64,000 bases of DNA from Molossus alvarezi (taxonomy: Eukaryota > Chordata > Mammalia > Chiroptera > Molossidae). The stretch is taken from NCBI GenBank assembly GCA_037176705.1, contig CM073897.1, positions 42,410,488 through 42,474,487 of the forward strand, in the 5' to 3' direction. Below the pieces are notes generated by a model. That model was given only the letters and a program-made list of their open reading frames with translations, searched no databases and was not told the DNA's origin. This document shows, piece by piece, positions 27,880 to 38,823 of this stretch. How positions within the stretch are numbered: position 1 is the first letter of the stretch; each line of letters begins with the position of its first letter. The position numbers and the translations under genes were made by a program.

Positions 27880-28075
27880 TGGAAAGGGCATTAGACAAAG
27901 AGGGAGAAGACTGTTTTAAGTCTGACACTACTTCTGAGCTGTGAAATATTGAGTGAGTTATTTGATCTCTGAGTTTGTATATACATCTGCAAAACAAGGG
28001 TAATACTTCCAAAGCATTGTGAGAAACAGGTCTGTGTGAAAGAGTTTCATAAACTGAAAAGCATGACACAAATGT
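27880..28075 (-). repeat. MIR SINE, antisense
   Basis: Blocks ctgagctgtgaaatattgag, tgatctctgagtttgtatat and aaacaagggtaatacttcca correspond to the reverse strand of MIR. Confidence 0.65.
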
Positions 28076-28328
28076 AAGGTCTTCTAAGGGAAATCTTCCA
28101 AAACTCAAAGAAAAAAATCTTTATGAACACGTCGAATGAAATATTTGCCAGCCATTCAAAATTATAAGAAAATGGCTTGAAAAAAATTTTAGTTGTAGTT
28201 AGCAATCACAGCAGTATAAAAGCTATGTACATGGGCCAGAAGCATATGGGGACACATGAAATTAGCTGTTTTGGGGCAGTATAACTGAATTTTGGGTTTT
28301 TTTTCTTTAAAAATCTCCTTGGAGTATT

Positions 28329-28587
28329 TTTTTTTTTTTTTTTTTTTAATCCTCACCCGAGGATATTTTTCCATTTTTTTGTACAGATAGAGTGGGAGGG
28401 AGAGAGAGGAAGAGAGAGAGAGAGAAACATCGATGTGAAAGGGACACATCGAGTGGCTGCCACCCGCACGACCAACCAGGGCCGGGGACAAACTGCAACC
28501 GAAGTACATGCCCTTAGCGGGAACCGAACCCGGGTCTCTCCGGACCGCAGGCAGACGCTCTAACCGCTGAGCCAAACTGGCCAGGGC
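28329..28587 (-). repeat. VES SINE
   Basis: Long T-tail, aatcctcacccgaggatatt, head end gagccaaactggccagggc. TSD tccttggagtatt on both sides. A young-looking copy. Confidence 0.93.
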
Positions 28588-28704
28588 TCCTTGGAGTATT
28601 GAGTTCACTGACGGTGCAAGGTTTCACTGACCATGCCGGGTCTGGTACTGGACTCTGGATGCAGAGAGAAACAGGACATGCCTCTGCGTCTCAGGGATTC
28701 CCCT

Positions 28705-28895
28705 CTCACACAGTCTTTGCAAAGTTTATTGTAAATGAGAGTCACCTGATTAATTCAGATCACCCTGTTCCCACCTGAGAAAGTCTGACTTGGCAGGTCT
28801 GGGATGGAACAGCCCACAGTTTGAATTTCTTAAAACACTTACCCTGACTGATTCTAATGTAGGCAGTTTAATTCCACACTGTGAGATACATTCAG
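28705..28895 (+). repeat. MER5-type hAT/Charlie relic
   Basis: Blocks agagtcacctgattaattca, cttggcaggtctgggatgga and gtttgaatttcttaaaacac resemble the MER5A consensus. The end repeats are eroded. Confidence 0.55.
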
Positions 28896-29739
28896 AGAGG
28901 TTGGAATATTTTACAGTTAAAGGTAAGGGATCATTACCCAGGTCTGCATGTCGGAGAGGATACTGTTTTGATGGCTCTGTCTGCACCCTTGAGGTGGTGT
29001 ACGTGCCTCTGGTTGAAGGAGAGGGAAGCCAGCCCGTGGAGCGCTAGCGCTCTGGGAGCCACACGGCTCAGACCCTGCACACCCCACGGCCTGCGTCTCT
29101 CTCCACCACCTCTCCCGTGGCTGTCTCTCCATGCACACGCTCCTCTCCCACTCGGATTCCTCCTCTGCCTAGTAATGTGTCAGCTTCCAGGTGCTTCCCC
29201 TTCCTTTCTCCACCCCGCCCCCCACCCAGATATGTCAATTTTATTGAAATAAAAAACAAACCAACTTATATCTAGTTTACCAACTTGTGCTGGAAGTCTC
29301 TTGTACACCGTTACTGTTTCTCAACATACTTAGGAGTGGGCCAGTCATTGATCAACATCCACAGAAATATCACATGGCACCTTTTGTGTCTTTGTGTTTG
29401 ACGGTCATTTAGCTCTTGGTCAACCTTTTCCCAGGGGGGTAGCAGTCCTCAGCAGATCCCTGTCCTGTCCTGGAGTTAGCGTACACCCTGCCCCCGACTC
29501 GGCACTGCTTGTTTCCCCATGACTGCGAGTGGGCTTCGGTGGCGTTCTCAGGCTGCACACCTGTCACCTCTTAGTCACCCACAGTCTAAATATTACAACT
29601 AATCACACTGTCAAGGCTATGAGGCTTTATACGAAGAGGGGCGGCACTCCAAAAGGCAGCTAGGATTTCTCCATGTCCATATGTTTATATTACTAGTGTT
29701 AGTATTTATGTTACTTGTACTTCAAGATACCGAGGGCTG

Positions 29740-29935
29740 AACGGTGACCTCCAGACTCCCTCCTTTCATTGTCCCTGAAAACCATATGCAAGTTCTGGTC
29801 CTCTTCCACCATCATCCGCCTTCTCCCCCTGAGCGTGAGCTTCACGAGAGCAGAGAGGAGAGCGCCTTGCAGAGTATCTGGCCCATAGTAGGTGCTCATT
29901 CAATAACTCTGGAATGAAACCGGTATCATTGAAGT
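29740..29935 (+). repeat. L2 3' end
   Basis: It ends cccatagtaggtgctcattc followed by aataactctggaatgaa, the standard L2 3' terminus, with the expected preceding cgtgagcttcacgagagcag block. Confidence 0.7.
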
Positions 29936-30239
29936 GTCAAAAAACAAAAAAGGAAATAAGTCCATCAGACAAAAGTGAACTATTCCTTAAAAGTGATTCC
30001 CAGACTGGCTTTTCTCTCTTTAAATGTCTGAAATGTTTCATGCATTTTTGAACTAGCCCTTTGCAGCACAAACCCAAGCCTGGAGCCATTGCCTAGCATA
30101 GAACAGAAACTCGGGAATCAGAAGTAATTATGAGTTCAGCCAGTAGTCTGTCTGCATGATCTGTGGCTGAGGTTCGTTTCTAGGGTCTCTGAAGTGCAGT
30201 GACCTAGTAGACTGCTCAAGAACCTCGCTGTACTGTTCA

Positions 30240-30325
30240 TCAGCATGTACCCAGCACCTGGACTGTGCCTTGCACCCAGCGGGTCTCAGTAAGTGTCTGT
30301 TGAGTGAATGTATTTGATTGACAAA
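30240..30325 (+). repeat. L2 3' end fragment
   Basis: Blocks acccagcacctggactgtgc and gtctcagtaagtgtctgttg followed by agtgaatg are an L2 3' terminus. Confidence 0.65.
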
Positions 30326-30798
30326 AGAAATGCAGAAGCAAGTCCCGGATGAACTTAGAGTTGCTCAGATTTTCAGTTAATGATTTTCCCTACTCTGCTC
30401 TCTGCATCTCAATAAGTTTCTTGCCTCCAAATGGAAGTAACTACTGCTTGCATCATCTAATTCAGCATATTTTAAGTGATGCCTACTCTGAGCCTATCTC
30501 CATGGGGCACCCTGAAGCAAGTAAAACCAAGCCCCTACAGTTTTAATCCCCATAGAGTTGGTTGCTAATCACTCTGTGCTACCACAATCCTTTGAAATCC
30601 CTCTATTGTAAAATTCCTTGTTCACTACAGTAATGTGTAGACATTACTGTAGACATCTGCCCACCTACTACTCTCCCCAGAAAGACTCTGAACTTTGTAA
30701 GACCTTGGATTTATTCATATTTGTATTTCTATGCTGAACTTGGGGTAGCAAATTCTTAGAAATTTCTTGTTGAGAATTAAATAAAAAGTACGTAATGT

Positions 30799-30990
30799 GT
30801 CTGGCCGGTGTGGCTCAGTGGATTGAGTGTTGTCCCAAGGGCTGAGGAGTCCTGGTTTGATTCCTGGTCAGAGCACAGGCCCAGGTTGTGGGCTTGATCC
30901 CCAATAGGCGGCGTGCAGGAGGCAGCTGATCAATGTTTCTCTCTTACATTGATGTTTCTAAAAAAAAAAAATCAATAAAAACACATTTTT
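30799..30990 (+). repeat. Bat tRNA-SINE, shorter lineage
   Basis: Head tctggccggtgtggctcagt, centre gcccaggttgtgggcttgat. TSD aaaagtacgtaat / aaaagtacataat. Confidence 0.88.
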
Positions 30991-31345
30991 AAAAGTACAT
31001 AATCTCTCATAAGTGACACATATTTCAATATAAGTATGTTTTATATTTGAATAGAAATATATGCCTTTCTAAGTGTTTTCAAATTTTCAAATGATAGATA
31101 CTCAGTATGTCCCAAAAGAACAAGACTGGTTTTCATGTCTCTATTAAACACCTTTCCAAGTGGCTACTTAGTTATCAAAACCATTCCTGCTCTAAGAATT
31201 CCCCCACCCCTCTCCTATCCAGTGCATCCTCAGCAGACACTTGGGACATGAGCTTCCCTTGCTGATGAGTAGGGGTGGGCACCCAACCCAAAATGGAAAG
31301 GTCTTATTTTTCTGTTGGAAAACAGGGATTAAGAATACTAGAGAC

Positions 31346-31639
31346 TCAGCCCTGGCTGGTTTGGCTCAGCAGTTAGAGTGTCAGCCTACTCACCAAAGGG
31401 TCACAGGTTCATTCCTGGGCAAGGGCATGTTGCAGGTTCCACCCCCAGCCCTGGTCATGGTCGGTCGAGCAGGAGGTAGCCAATTGATGTGTCTCTTTCA
31501 ATTGATGTGTCTCTTTCAATTGATGTGTCTCTTTCAATCGATGTTTCTCTCTTTCTCTCCTTCCCTCCCTCCTTCTCTTCCACTCTATCTAAAAAAAAAT
31601 CAATGGAAAAAATACCCTCAAGTGAGGATTAAAAAAAAA
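31346..31639 (+). repeat. VES-family SINE with internal 18-base triplication
   Basis: Head gccctggctggtttggctca, tail ctcaagtgaggattaaaaaa. TSD aagaatactagagac at 31331-31345 and 31640-31654, perfect. Three tandem copies of aattgatgtgtctctttc lie at about 31482-31535. Confidence 0.92.
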
Positions 31640-31654
31640 AAGAATACTAGAGAC

Positions 31655-33554
31655 AACTTGTTTGAACCGGAAACATGTAAACTTAGTAAATGCAAGACAG
31701 CTCTGTACCTGAAGAGACTGAGAAAGCAATCTTCAGAGAGAAAGGAAGGCAAATGCTCAGACGTGAAAACCACATCACCATGCGAGAGAGAAAGAGATAC
31801 ACAAACTGGCTACCTAGTTTTTGCTATATTTAGTCCTTCGTTGATCCCTTCCTGAGGCCAGATTATTCAACTTTTTCTTGGGTTCCATGAGATACACCTC
31901 ATTTTCTTACCAGTAAATTCCCTGTTTGGGCTTAAGTGAATTTAAAATGTATATCTGCTTTTGTAACTAAAAAGGTATTAACACACTATCTGGATTATGG
32001 AAGGAATTCGCATTACTTTTTTTTTTTTTTTTTTTAAATCATATCACCTGTTATTTGCAGCCATGAATTATCCCAGAATATGTGAATCAGGAAATTATTT
32101 AGATGAGGAATTCCTGATAAACAAGATACACTAGGGTGAGTGACTTGTTTGATTTTCAAGTGTCATGATCCCTTAAGTCCCCCCCCAAAAAAACAGAAAA
32201 CATATGAATGGAGGCTTATTTGCAGAGGGGATTGGGCACATATCAGACCTTTTGAGAATCACAAAAGTGGATTAGAGATTTTTTGAAGAACCAACATATT
32301 TGGCAGCTTCCCAAGACATCCATTTTTGAAGATTCTGCTTTCCAGAACTGGATAAGAATGGCTTTGTCAGGGGCCTTCGCTGTGTTTCAGACGAGCCAAA
32401 ACTGAAAACTCGCAGAAACTAAAGAGTGTGTTCCTAGAGCAGCCCAGACCCTGCTGTTGGGCTGGCCATAAACAATGAGGACCAAATCTGTCCAAGTAAA
32501 ATAAAGGGCTTCGCTCATCAGAAACGGTTGCAAATGTGTAGAGCCTCGCACAGCACATTCATTCGGCCCCGGCATGCCACGCCCTGAAGGTAGTCCTCAT
32601 TTCGAAAACATACATGGGAAGTACTGGGAGCTGAGGACTGCTAAAATCATTTGGTTCAGGCAAATTTCAGAGGAAAATATTAGGGCTTCTCCCTAGAATG
32701 TTATGAAAATATTAAGTTATAAATGATTGCGGCCAGCCTATTTCTAACCACTCTAGGAAAAGAAAACAACAACAACAAATACGTTTCCAGCTCTTTTTTG
32801 AGTGGACACTCTGGACCTTGAAGAAGCTTGCGTGCAATTTGACTGCAACTACTTTCCTTTTTTAGTTAATTGTGTTAAATGTGCCTCATAACTTCTAATC
32901 CCAATGGGGCTGTCATTTAGAAGGGGGGTGGGGGAAGCTGTTTTAATTCTGGCTTTTGTTTCGGCCACTAAATGTAATGCCACATGATTGTTGACCCAAC
33001 AGTAATTCAGTTAAAAAACAGTCTTCAGAGTTACAGCATCATCAAAATTAACCCTGATTACATCAAATTATGTTGAAACAGACCACAGCTGTTTGCCCTG
33101 TTGAAGCAACTGCTTGAGAGCTTGTCCAGAAGATACATCTGGGTGTCAGGATGATACATTTTGGGTTTAATTTTTGTTTCTCAACACAAATGTAGGAGGG
33201 AAACATTGTGTTCTGCCCAGAGTGCTCAGTGAGAGCTGAAAATCTGTGATTCTCCAGAATCAAAAATCCTCTTACTCCCAAAAGAGAAGAAAACCTGAGA
33301 CCTTCTGTTTTGGTTTCTGTAGGAAGGATGTAAGAAGAAGGAAATTCAAATCTGTTGAGTATTGCTCTTGTCAGCAGAAAGAAGTGGAACTGACTGCGGA
33401 GAAGGATGATGGGTTTTCTGTGGTAGGCTGTTACACAGTGGTGTGCTAGGGCTGGCTCCTACCAACCTAGGAGAGGGGATTGGTAAATTGTGAAAAAGTT
33501 TGCAAGCTGATCGTTTTTAAAAATACATTATTAAAATTAAATTATTTTTTTTAT
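31655..33554. other. Intergenic unique stretch
   Basis: Mostly non-repetitive, with a T run near 32018-32036. The block 32940-33070 is rich in taat-, attaac- and gattaca-like words and looks slowly evolving, but that is only an impression. Confidence 0.45.
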
Positions 33555-34190
33555 AAAAAAGAAAAATAACAAGTATTGGAGAAGATGTGGACAGATTGGA
33601 GCCCTCACACATTGCTGGTAGAAATGTAACCACTGTGGGAAACTGTTACATAAAAAGAAAAAAAACACAAGGTCACAGTATGATCCAGCAATTGACTCCT
33701 AAGTACATACCCAAGAGTATTGAAAATGTAGGTTCACACAAAAATGTGTGCATGAATGTTCACATTAGCATTATTCATAATAGCCACAAAGTGGAAACAA
33801 CTGAAATGCCCATCAACTGATCATTTTATCCACACAATGAAATTACTCAGCCATAGAGAAGAATGAAACACTGACATGTCAAATGGACGAAGCTTGAAAA
33901 CATTATACACAGTGAAAGCAGGCAAACACAAGAAATCACATAATGTATGATTATATGAACTATCCAGAATTGGCAAATCCATAGAGACAGAAAGATTAGT
34001 AGTTGCCAGGGGTTAGGGTTGGAGGAATGAGGGGGTCACTGCTAATAGATATGGAGTTTCTTTTTGAGGTAATGAAAATGTTCTAAAAGTCCATAGCAAT
34101 GATAGCTGCGCAATTTGGTGAATATACTAAAAACCACTGAATTGTACACTTTAAAAACACTGACTTTAAGTTATATTGAAAACAAAGGGG
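33555..34190 (+). mobile_element. Old L1 3' end (ORF2 end and 3' UTR)
   Basis: Degenerate L1 3' region: ggagaagatgtggacagatt, ctcagccatagagaagaatg and attgtacactttaaaaac are diagnostic L1M-type blocks. It is 5'-truncated and has no intact frame. Confidence 0.8.
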
Positions 34191-36463
34191 ATAAATCAAA
34201 ATTCATCAGTTACTAATCATTTTAGTACATTTTGCTATTATCTCTGCTCTTGGTGTTATTTATGTCTATTGCATCTTTATAATGGAAATACTAAATAACT
34301 GTGTATCTCTTGGCTGTGTATTCAAACACATGAAGTTGATAGCCTGAAATTGCTCAAGGGAGGGGTAGAGAGAGAGTAATACTTCTACCACAAAATTTGT
34401 CACATACTACAAATCAAGGCCACCACCACCAGCCAGCCAGTTTTTACACATTTACAAGCACGTCACTGGCTGTATGAGTCAGACAAGCATTTTGTACAAT
34501 TATGGTAGAATTAGAGAGTTAAATGAGATGGCCTCCTGTGGTCCTAGGATCCCCAGCAAAACAAAGACTAGCGAATGTGCAGAGCCGCTGAGCGTTCATT
34601 CAGTGCAGAAGAAAATGCTACTTCTGGCCAGCTGTTGGATGAAACCCACTTTGAGTCAGGGGACTTGATTTCTCCAGCTTTGCTATTGTATGTGGGTACA
34701 AGGGTTCAGTGCTAGAGCTCCTCTAGGACTGCCACAGTGAAACCAGCTATCAGATAAACTATAAATGGTTTCAATCTTAGTCCCAGAGAGGAGGGTATAC
34801 GAGTCCATACAAGTGTCAGGGTTTGGAGACCAAGGGTTAACAGTTAGCTCTGTAGATCCTGGGGGTAGAAGTCAAAGGGCTAAGGAGCCATTGTTTTTTA
34901 AACTATCCAAGGGTTTCAACCAGTATTTAAAGTGAAACTGCCTAGGATTACCTCCACCTGCTCTGCCCATCCCACCAGGCCAGTCCCTGTGGGTCTAAAC
35001 ACTCCAGCTGCTTATAAGGATACTGTTCTTGGGGGATGGGTGGATCAGAGAGTTCTGGATGCTCCAGGAGTCCATAGCTCTCGTTATCCTTTAAGTATTG
35101 GTTCCTCTTCCAATAGACATTTGATCAGCATCTGTGTGCCTGGCACCATGCTAGGAGGCTCTAGGGAAACAAATATCTACATTATAGTGTGAAAACCCAA
35201 TTTAGAAGGGTGCAGTGTGAATCTAAGAATGAACAACTCTGCTGAGGAGTGGGGATGGTGAGTTTTAGGGAACTGGGTCTTGATGGATTTTCAAGATCTA
35301 AGTCAAGGCAGGACTTCTCCCTGTGAAGGAAGTGGCCAGCATGCAAAGTACGGTTTGGAGCACGTAAGGCACTTTCCCAGGGACCTTGACAGTCTGTTCT
35401 TAGGAGAATATGAAAACCAGTTTTGTGGCCTGATCTGTGAACATTGATGTCACCACCCCCACTGGTGTCTGTAGAAATGTCCCCGGAGTATAACTGCCCC
35501 AAAGCAGTTAGTACAGGCTCTGGTTCTTCACAAAGGAATATTTGGAAGCTGGACTTGCTCAACCTTTTCTCTTTAAGAAAGTTTATTTCCAAAGTGTCTC
35601 CCACTGGGAGTAATGTCAGTAAGTGTTAGCAGCCACAGACAGGGAGGGAACCCAATTCGATCTTCAACCGCACCCCAAACCCTCTTCCAGATCTCCATCC
35701 CAATCGGATGCCAAGAGTTGATTTGAGTAGGTCGCAGTAATTTGGGGGAGGGAACCAAATGGTCTCAAAGCAGAAAGGGGTTAAAGAAGTGCAAACCTCA
35801 ATATGCCTGAGAGACACGTGTCATGAAAGCCACCAAGCCGAGGTGGCCCAGCTGGCCACACTGACCTTGGCAAGCAGCACTCAGCTCTGAAATTAACCTG
35901 TCAATTAGACTGACGGGGAGAAAAGGCAGAAGGACTAGGACACAAACATCCATCCCCACCCCCAGTCCAATCACTGACGTCAAGCCTGGCGTGGGTGGTA
36001 TTAATCACACCAGCCTGGTGTGCAGTTGAGGACAGCTCTCCTTCCAGCCCTTCCAACCGGTTCCTGGGAGCGTTCCACCAGCCATGCACCTGCTGCTGGC
36101 CACAAACTCTCAACTCCCAGACAGGCACGGATGCAGGCTGTCGCTGACGAAACTCGAAGCCACAGTGCACCCTTTAGAACCCAGGCTTTGGGAGTGGGGG
36201 AGCAAAACGTGGTGCCCATGCTTCCCTCCCAGGTGTTCATTTCTCTAATCTCGGCAATGCTCCCTCCAGAGAAACCCTCCCCCATGAGATGATCATTTCC
36301 TGAGAATTTAATGAGTATAGAATTAATGACCCAAAGTCCTCCTTGCAGCTGGCCATTAATTCCTCCAGGAAATGCCCGTGGTCTTTAATCAAAATTGCCT
36401 AAATTATAGACTAGTGGTGCATGTCCTCGCAGGTTGGGGGTGGGGGCGTTATCCCAACTGATT
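34191..36463. other. Intergenic stretch upstream of GAB2
   Basis: Apart from an old repeat at about 35105-35390 this is unique DNA. GC content rises towards GAB2. 35800-36000 and 36290-36500 carry clustered taatta/attaat words typical of homeodomain-type elements. Confidence 0.45.
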
Positions 36464-36478
36464 CCGATAGATGGCGCT
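36464..36478 (+). promoter_or_regulatory. CTCF-like motif, forward
   Basis: ccgatagatggcgct matches 13 of 15 positions of the core consensus CCASYAGRKGGCRSY, in unique intergenic sequence 2.3 kb upstream of GAB2 exon 1. Motif match only; no binding data. Confidence 0.5.
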
Positions 36479-36544
36479 TAGTTTCATGTAAATAAATCAC
36501 TCAATTTGTTTTCCATTTCTCCCCGGTCAAAGCAGGGAGCATTG

Positions 36545-36547
<3 letters not shown>

Positions 36548-36582
<35 letters not shown>

Positions 36583-36595
36583 TCACTCACTTACC
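36548..36595. repeat. (AC)n microsatellite
   Basis: About 15 ca/ac units followed by (tcac)n-like tcactcactcactcac. It lies 2.2 kb upstream of GAB2 exon 1 and is likely polymorphic. Confidence 0.92.
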
Positions 36596-36599
36596 CCCC

Positions 36600-38329
36600 C
36601 CATCCCCACCCCATCCTCCAGCAGGGAGTGGAGAGGACTTAGACTTAGTAAAGGCCCAGACAGGAAGACAGGAACGTTCTGTCCGAGGCCTGTTTCCAGG
36701 CTTGGCAAGGACCTCAGGCTCAAAAGACTGGAGCCACACCAGGGTGCAGCCAGGGACTTCAGCAGCAGCCCTGCTTCCCATGTGCAGCCTGAGCTGGGTG
36801 CTGGCAGCCTAGTCACAAGAAAGTTAGGGTAGCTGCAAACAAACCATGCTGATCTCTCGGAGTCTGCAATCCCTGGGACCTGACAACATGAGGCAGATGT
36901 GAATGAAGTCAGAAGTTGCTGTATCTTGGTGGAGAGTCACTGCCTCCAGATTGATTTGGCAGACGAGTATTTTGATACTTGCCCCACAGATTTTTAGGGT
37001 ACTTAAAGCCAGAGGTTAAAATGGCCATAATTTTGGTGGTGGCCCTTGTATGTGGCTTAAGGATCCCTAAATTGGAAGACTAGGGGAGCTCTGGTGTCAG
37101 CTATAGCCTGATAGTTCTAGCTTTACATTCAGTCCAGCAGCACACTGAATAGTGAAGAAAGTCAGTGAAATGTTGGGTCCAGGGAAGCTGATCTAAACCT
37201 CCCAGAGTGTTTAGAGGGGCTACATATATAGTAAATGATTAGCTTTTACAAACGGATTGAAAGTGAACTTTTTCCAACCCAACCAAGATCTGTAAAACCA
37301 GCAGGATGTCCAACTGCTTGAACAACTTGCTGCAAAAAGACGGGGAAGTGAACAAAATAGCCTTAGTCTAAAATTGTATGGGGAGTGCAATATGCTGTTT
37401 TTCCCACTCAGCTACTGGCAGCACAGTTCCTTATGGAAATAGGGGGTTACTCTCCACTTCTCAAAGTTGAGGGGAGGTCCTACCTTTTAAAATTGCTTGT
37501 AAGGGTACTTTGTGAGTGGAAAAGAGCCCCTACCAAAGAATTTTTCCCCCCACCCTTCCTCTGAAATTGGGATTGTCTAGTGTGTGCTTCCACAGACTTC
37601 ATCTCAGACAAACCTCACCACGATGCAGTGAGAAGTACCATTATACCAAATTTTCACGTGAACGCCAGAAAGGTCTCATCACAATCCGTGTGGAGGATGG
37701 GAACGCTGGGGAACTTTGACCCCACCTTCCAATTTACTATGAAATACACTGACTCATTTTTACTTCTGTGATTCCGCCAATCATGGATTTTCCTTTACTG
37801 GACTGTGTTTCCTAAAGGCAGCGAAAGAACCAGCTGGACTTTATTTCCTGGTAAATAAGAGGCCCCCGAGTTGATCTGCACACATTAAAACCGCTTCCCC
37901 CACTTTAAAAAGCAGATGAGCAGGACCACCTCCACCCCCGAAATTAGAAACTCGGCTGTGCATCGGTCAGGCTTTGGGACTTTAAACTATTTGTAAAATG
38001 GGAATAATACTGCCCGCCCAGTTGTAGACTCGTCAGGACAATCATGTAAACAAGGAATGTGCGAGCGCCCAGCACCTATTAGTCTCGTCTTCTTTCCTTC
38101 TCCCGCCATGGGGGTGTGAGAGTTCAATAAACTCTTGCTGGGAAGTGGATCACTAATTTCAGCCAGAACCTGACCCCATGAAACCTGAAACTCTGGGAAT
38201 GGATAGGAAACTCGAGCAGCCCTCGGGTCCCTTCCTGACGACCCTCGGTGTAAAATCGATTCGCGATCAAGGGCGTGCAGCCCCTTCCCTTCACCCCACC
38301 CCCACTCCCACCAGGGACGCGGCTGCCAC
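36600..38329. other. GAB2: GAB2 upstream flank
   Basis: Unique sequence between the (AC)n tract and the CpG island. No repeats or genes recognised. Confidence 0.5.
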
Positions 38330-38570
38330 CCCCGCGTGCTGTTGGAGGCTTGGGAATAAAGCAAACGGGGGGGCGGGGGGCGCGGCCGGCTTCGGCGTCC
38401 TCGCGAACCGCCGGCCTCCCCGGTCCAAAATCGCCAGACAGTGTTTGCGTCTTTGAAGGCGGCCGGCTGGGGGGCGCGGCGGGCTGTGGGCGTGGCGCGC
38501 GCGCACCGCCCTTCCTGCTATGGCGCCCCCACCGCGGCGGGGCTGCGAGTGCGCGCGCGGGGAGGGAGGG

Positions 38571-38588
38571 CGCGCGCGCGCGCGCGCG
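38571..38588. repeat. (CG)9 alternating run
   Basis: Nine consecutive CG dinucleotides about 160 bases upstream of the GAB2 start codon; a classical Z-DNA-prone sequence. Confidence 0.9.
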
Positions 38589-38748
38589 GCAGCCGGGTCC
38601 GCGCCGCCTCGTCCTCGCCCCGCAGCCGCCGGCCGCTCCGGCCCCTCCCCTCCCTCGCGAGCTGCGCACAGCCGGCCAGCTGCCCCAGCAGCTCGCGCCC
38701 GCGCCCTTGTCCGTCCGACCCCGCGGCGGGCTCCAGGCGGCCGGCATC

Positions 38749-38823
38749 ATGAGCGGCGGCGGCGACGTTGTGTGCACCGGCTGGCTGAGAAAATCGCCCC
38801 CCGAGAAGAAGTTGAGGCGCTAT
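38749..38823 (+). CDS. GAB2: GAB2 coding exon 1 (start of GRB2-associated binder 2)
   Basis: GAB2 is a cytoplasmic docking protein. Its N-terminal PH domain binds PIP3 at the plasma membrane, and its tyrosine-phosphorylated tail recruits SHP2, PI3K p85 and, through GRB2, receptor complexes in cytokine, Fc and growth-factor signalling. The exon encodes 25 residues: MSGGGDVVCTGWLRKS then PPEKKLRRY, the start of the PH domain (first beta strand, GWLRKSPP). The donor TAT|gtgagtg follows directly. The start is chosen because it begins the recognised protein; its context has A at -3. The frame is open for a further 158 codons upstream, probably only because GC-rich DNA has few stops. The rest of the PH domain is in exon 2, outside the window. 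The neighbour upstream on the same strand is NARS2. Confidence 0.95.

Noticed and set aside
31241..31855. 204-codon open frame
   Set aside because: More than half of it is a VES SINE with a tandem 18-base repeat; no independent coding evidence.
38124..38777. 217-codon reverse-strand open frame across the GAB2 CpG island
   Set aside because: Low-complexity Arg/Pro/Ala/Gly translation typical of GC-rich DNA with few stops; it overlaps the known GAB2 exon and has no domain.
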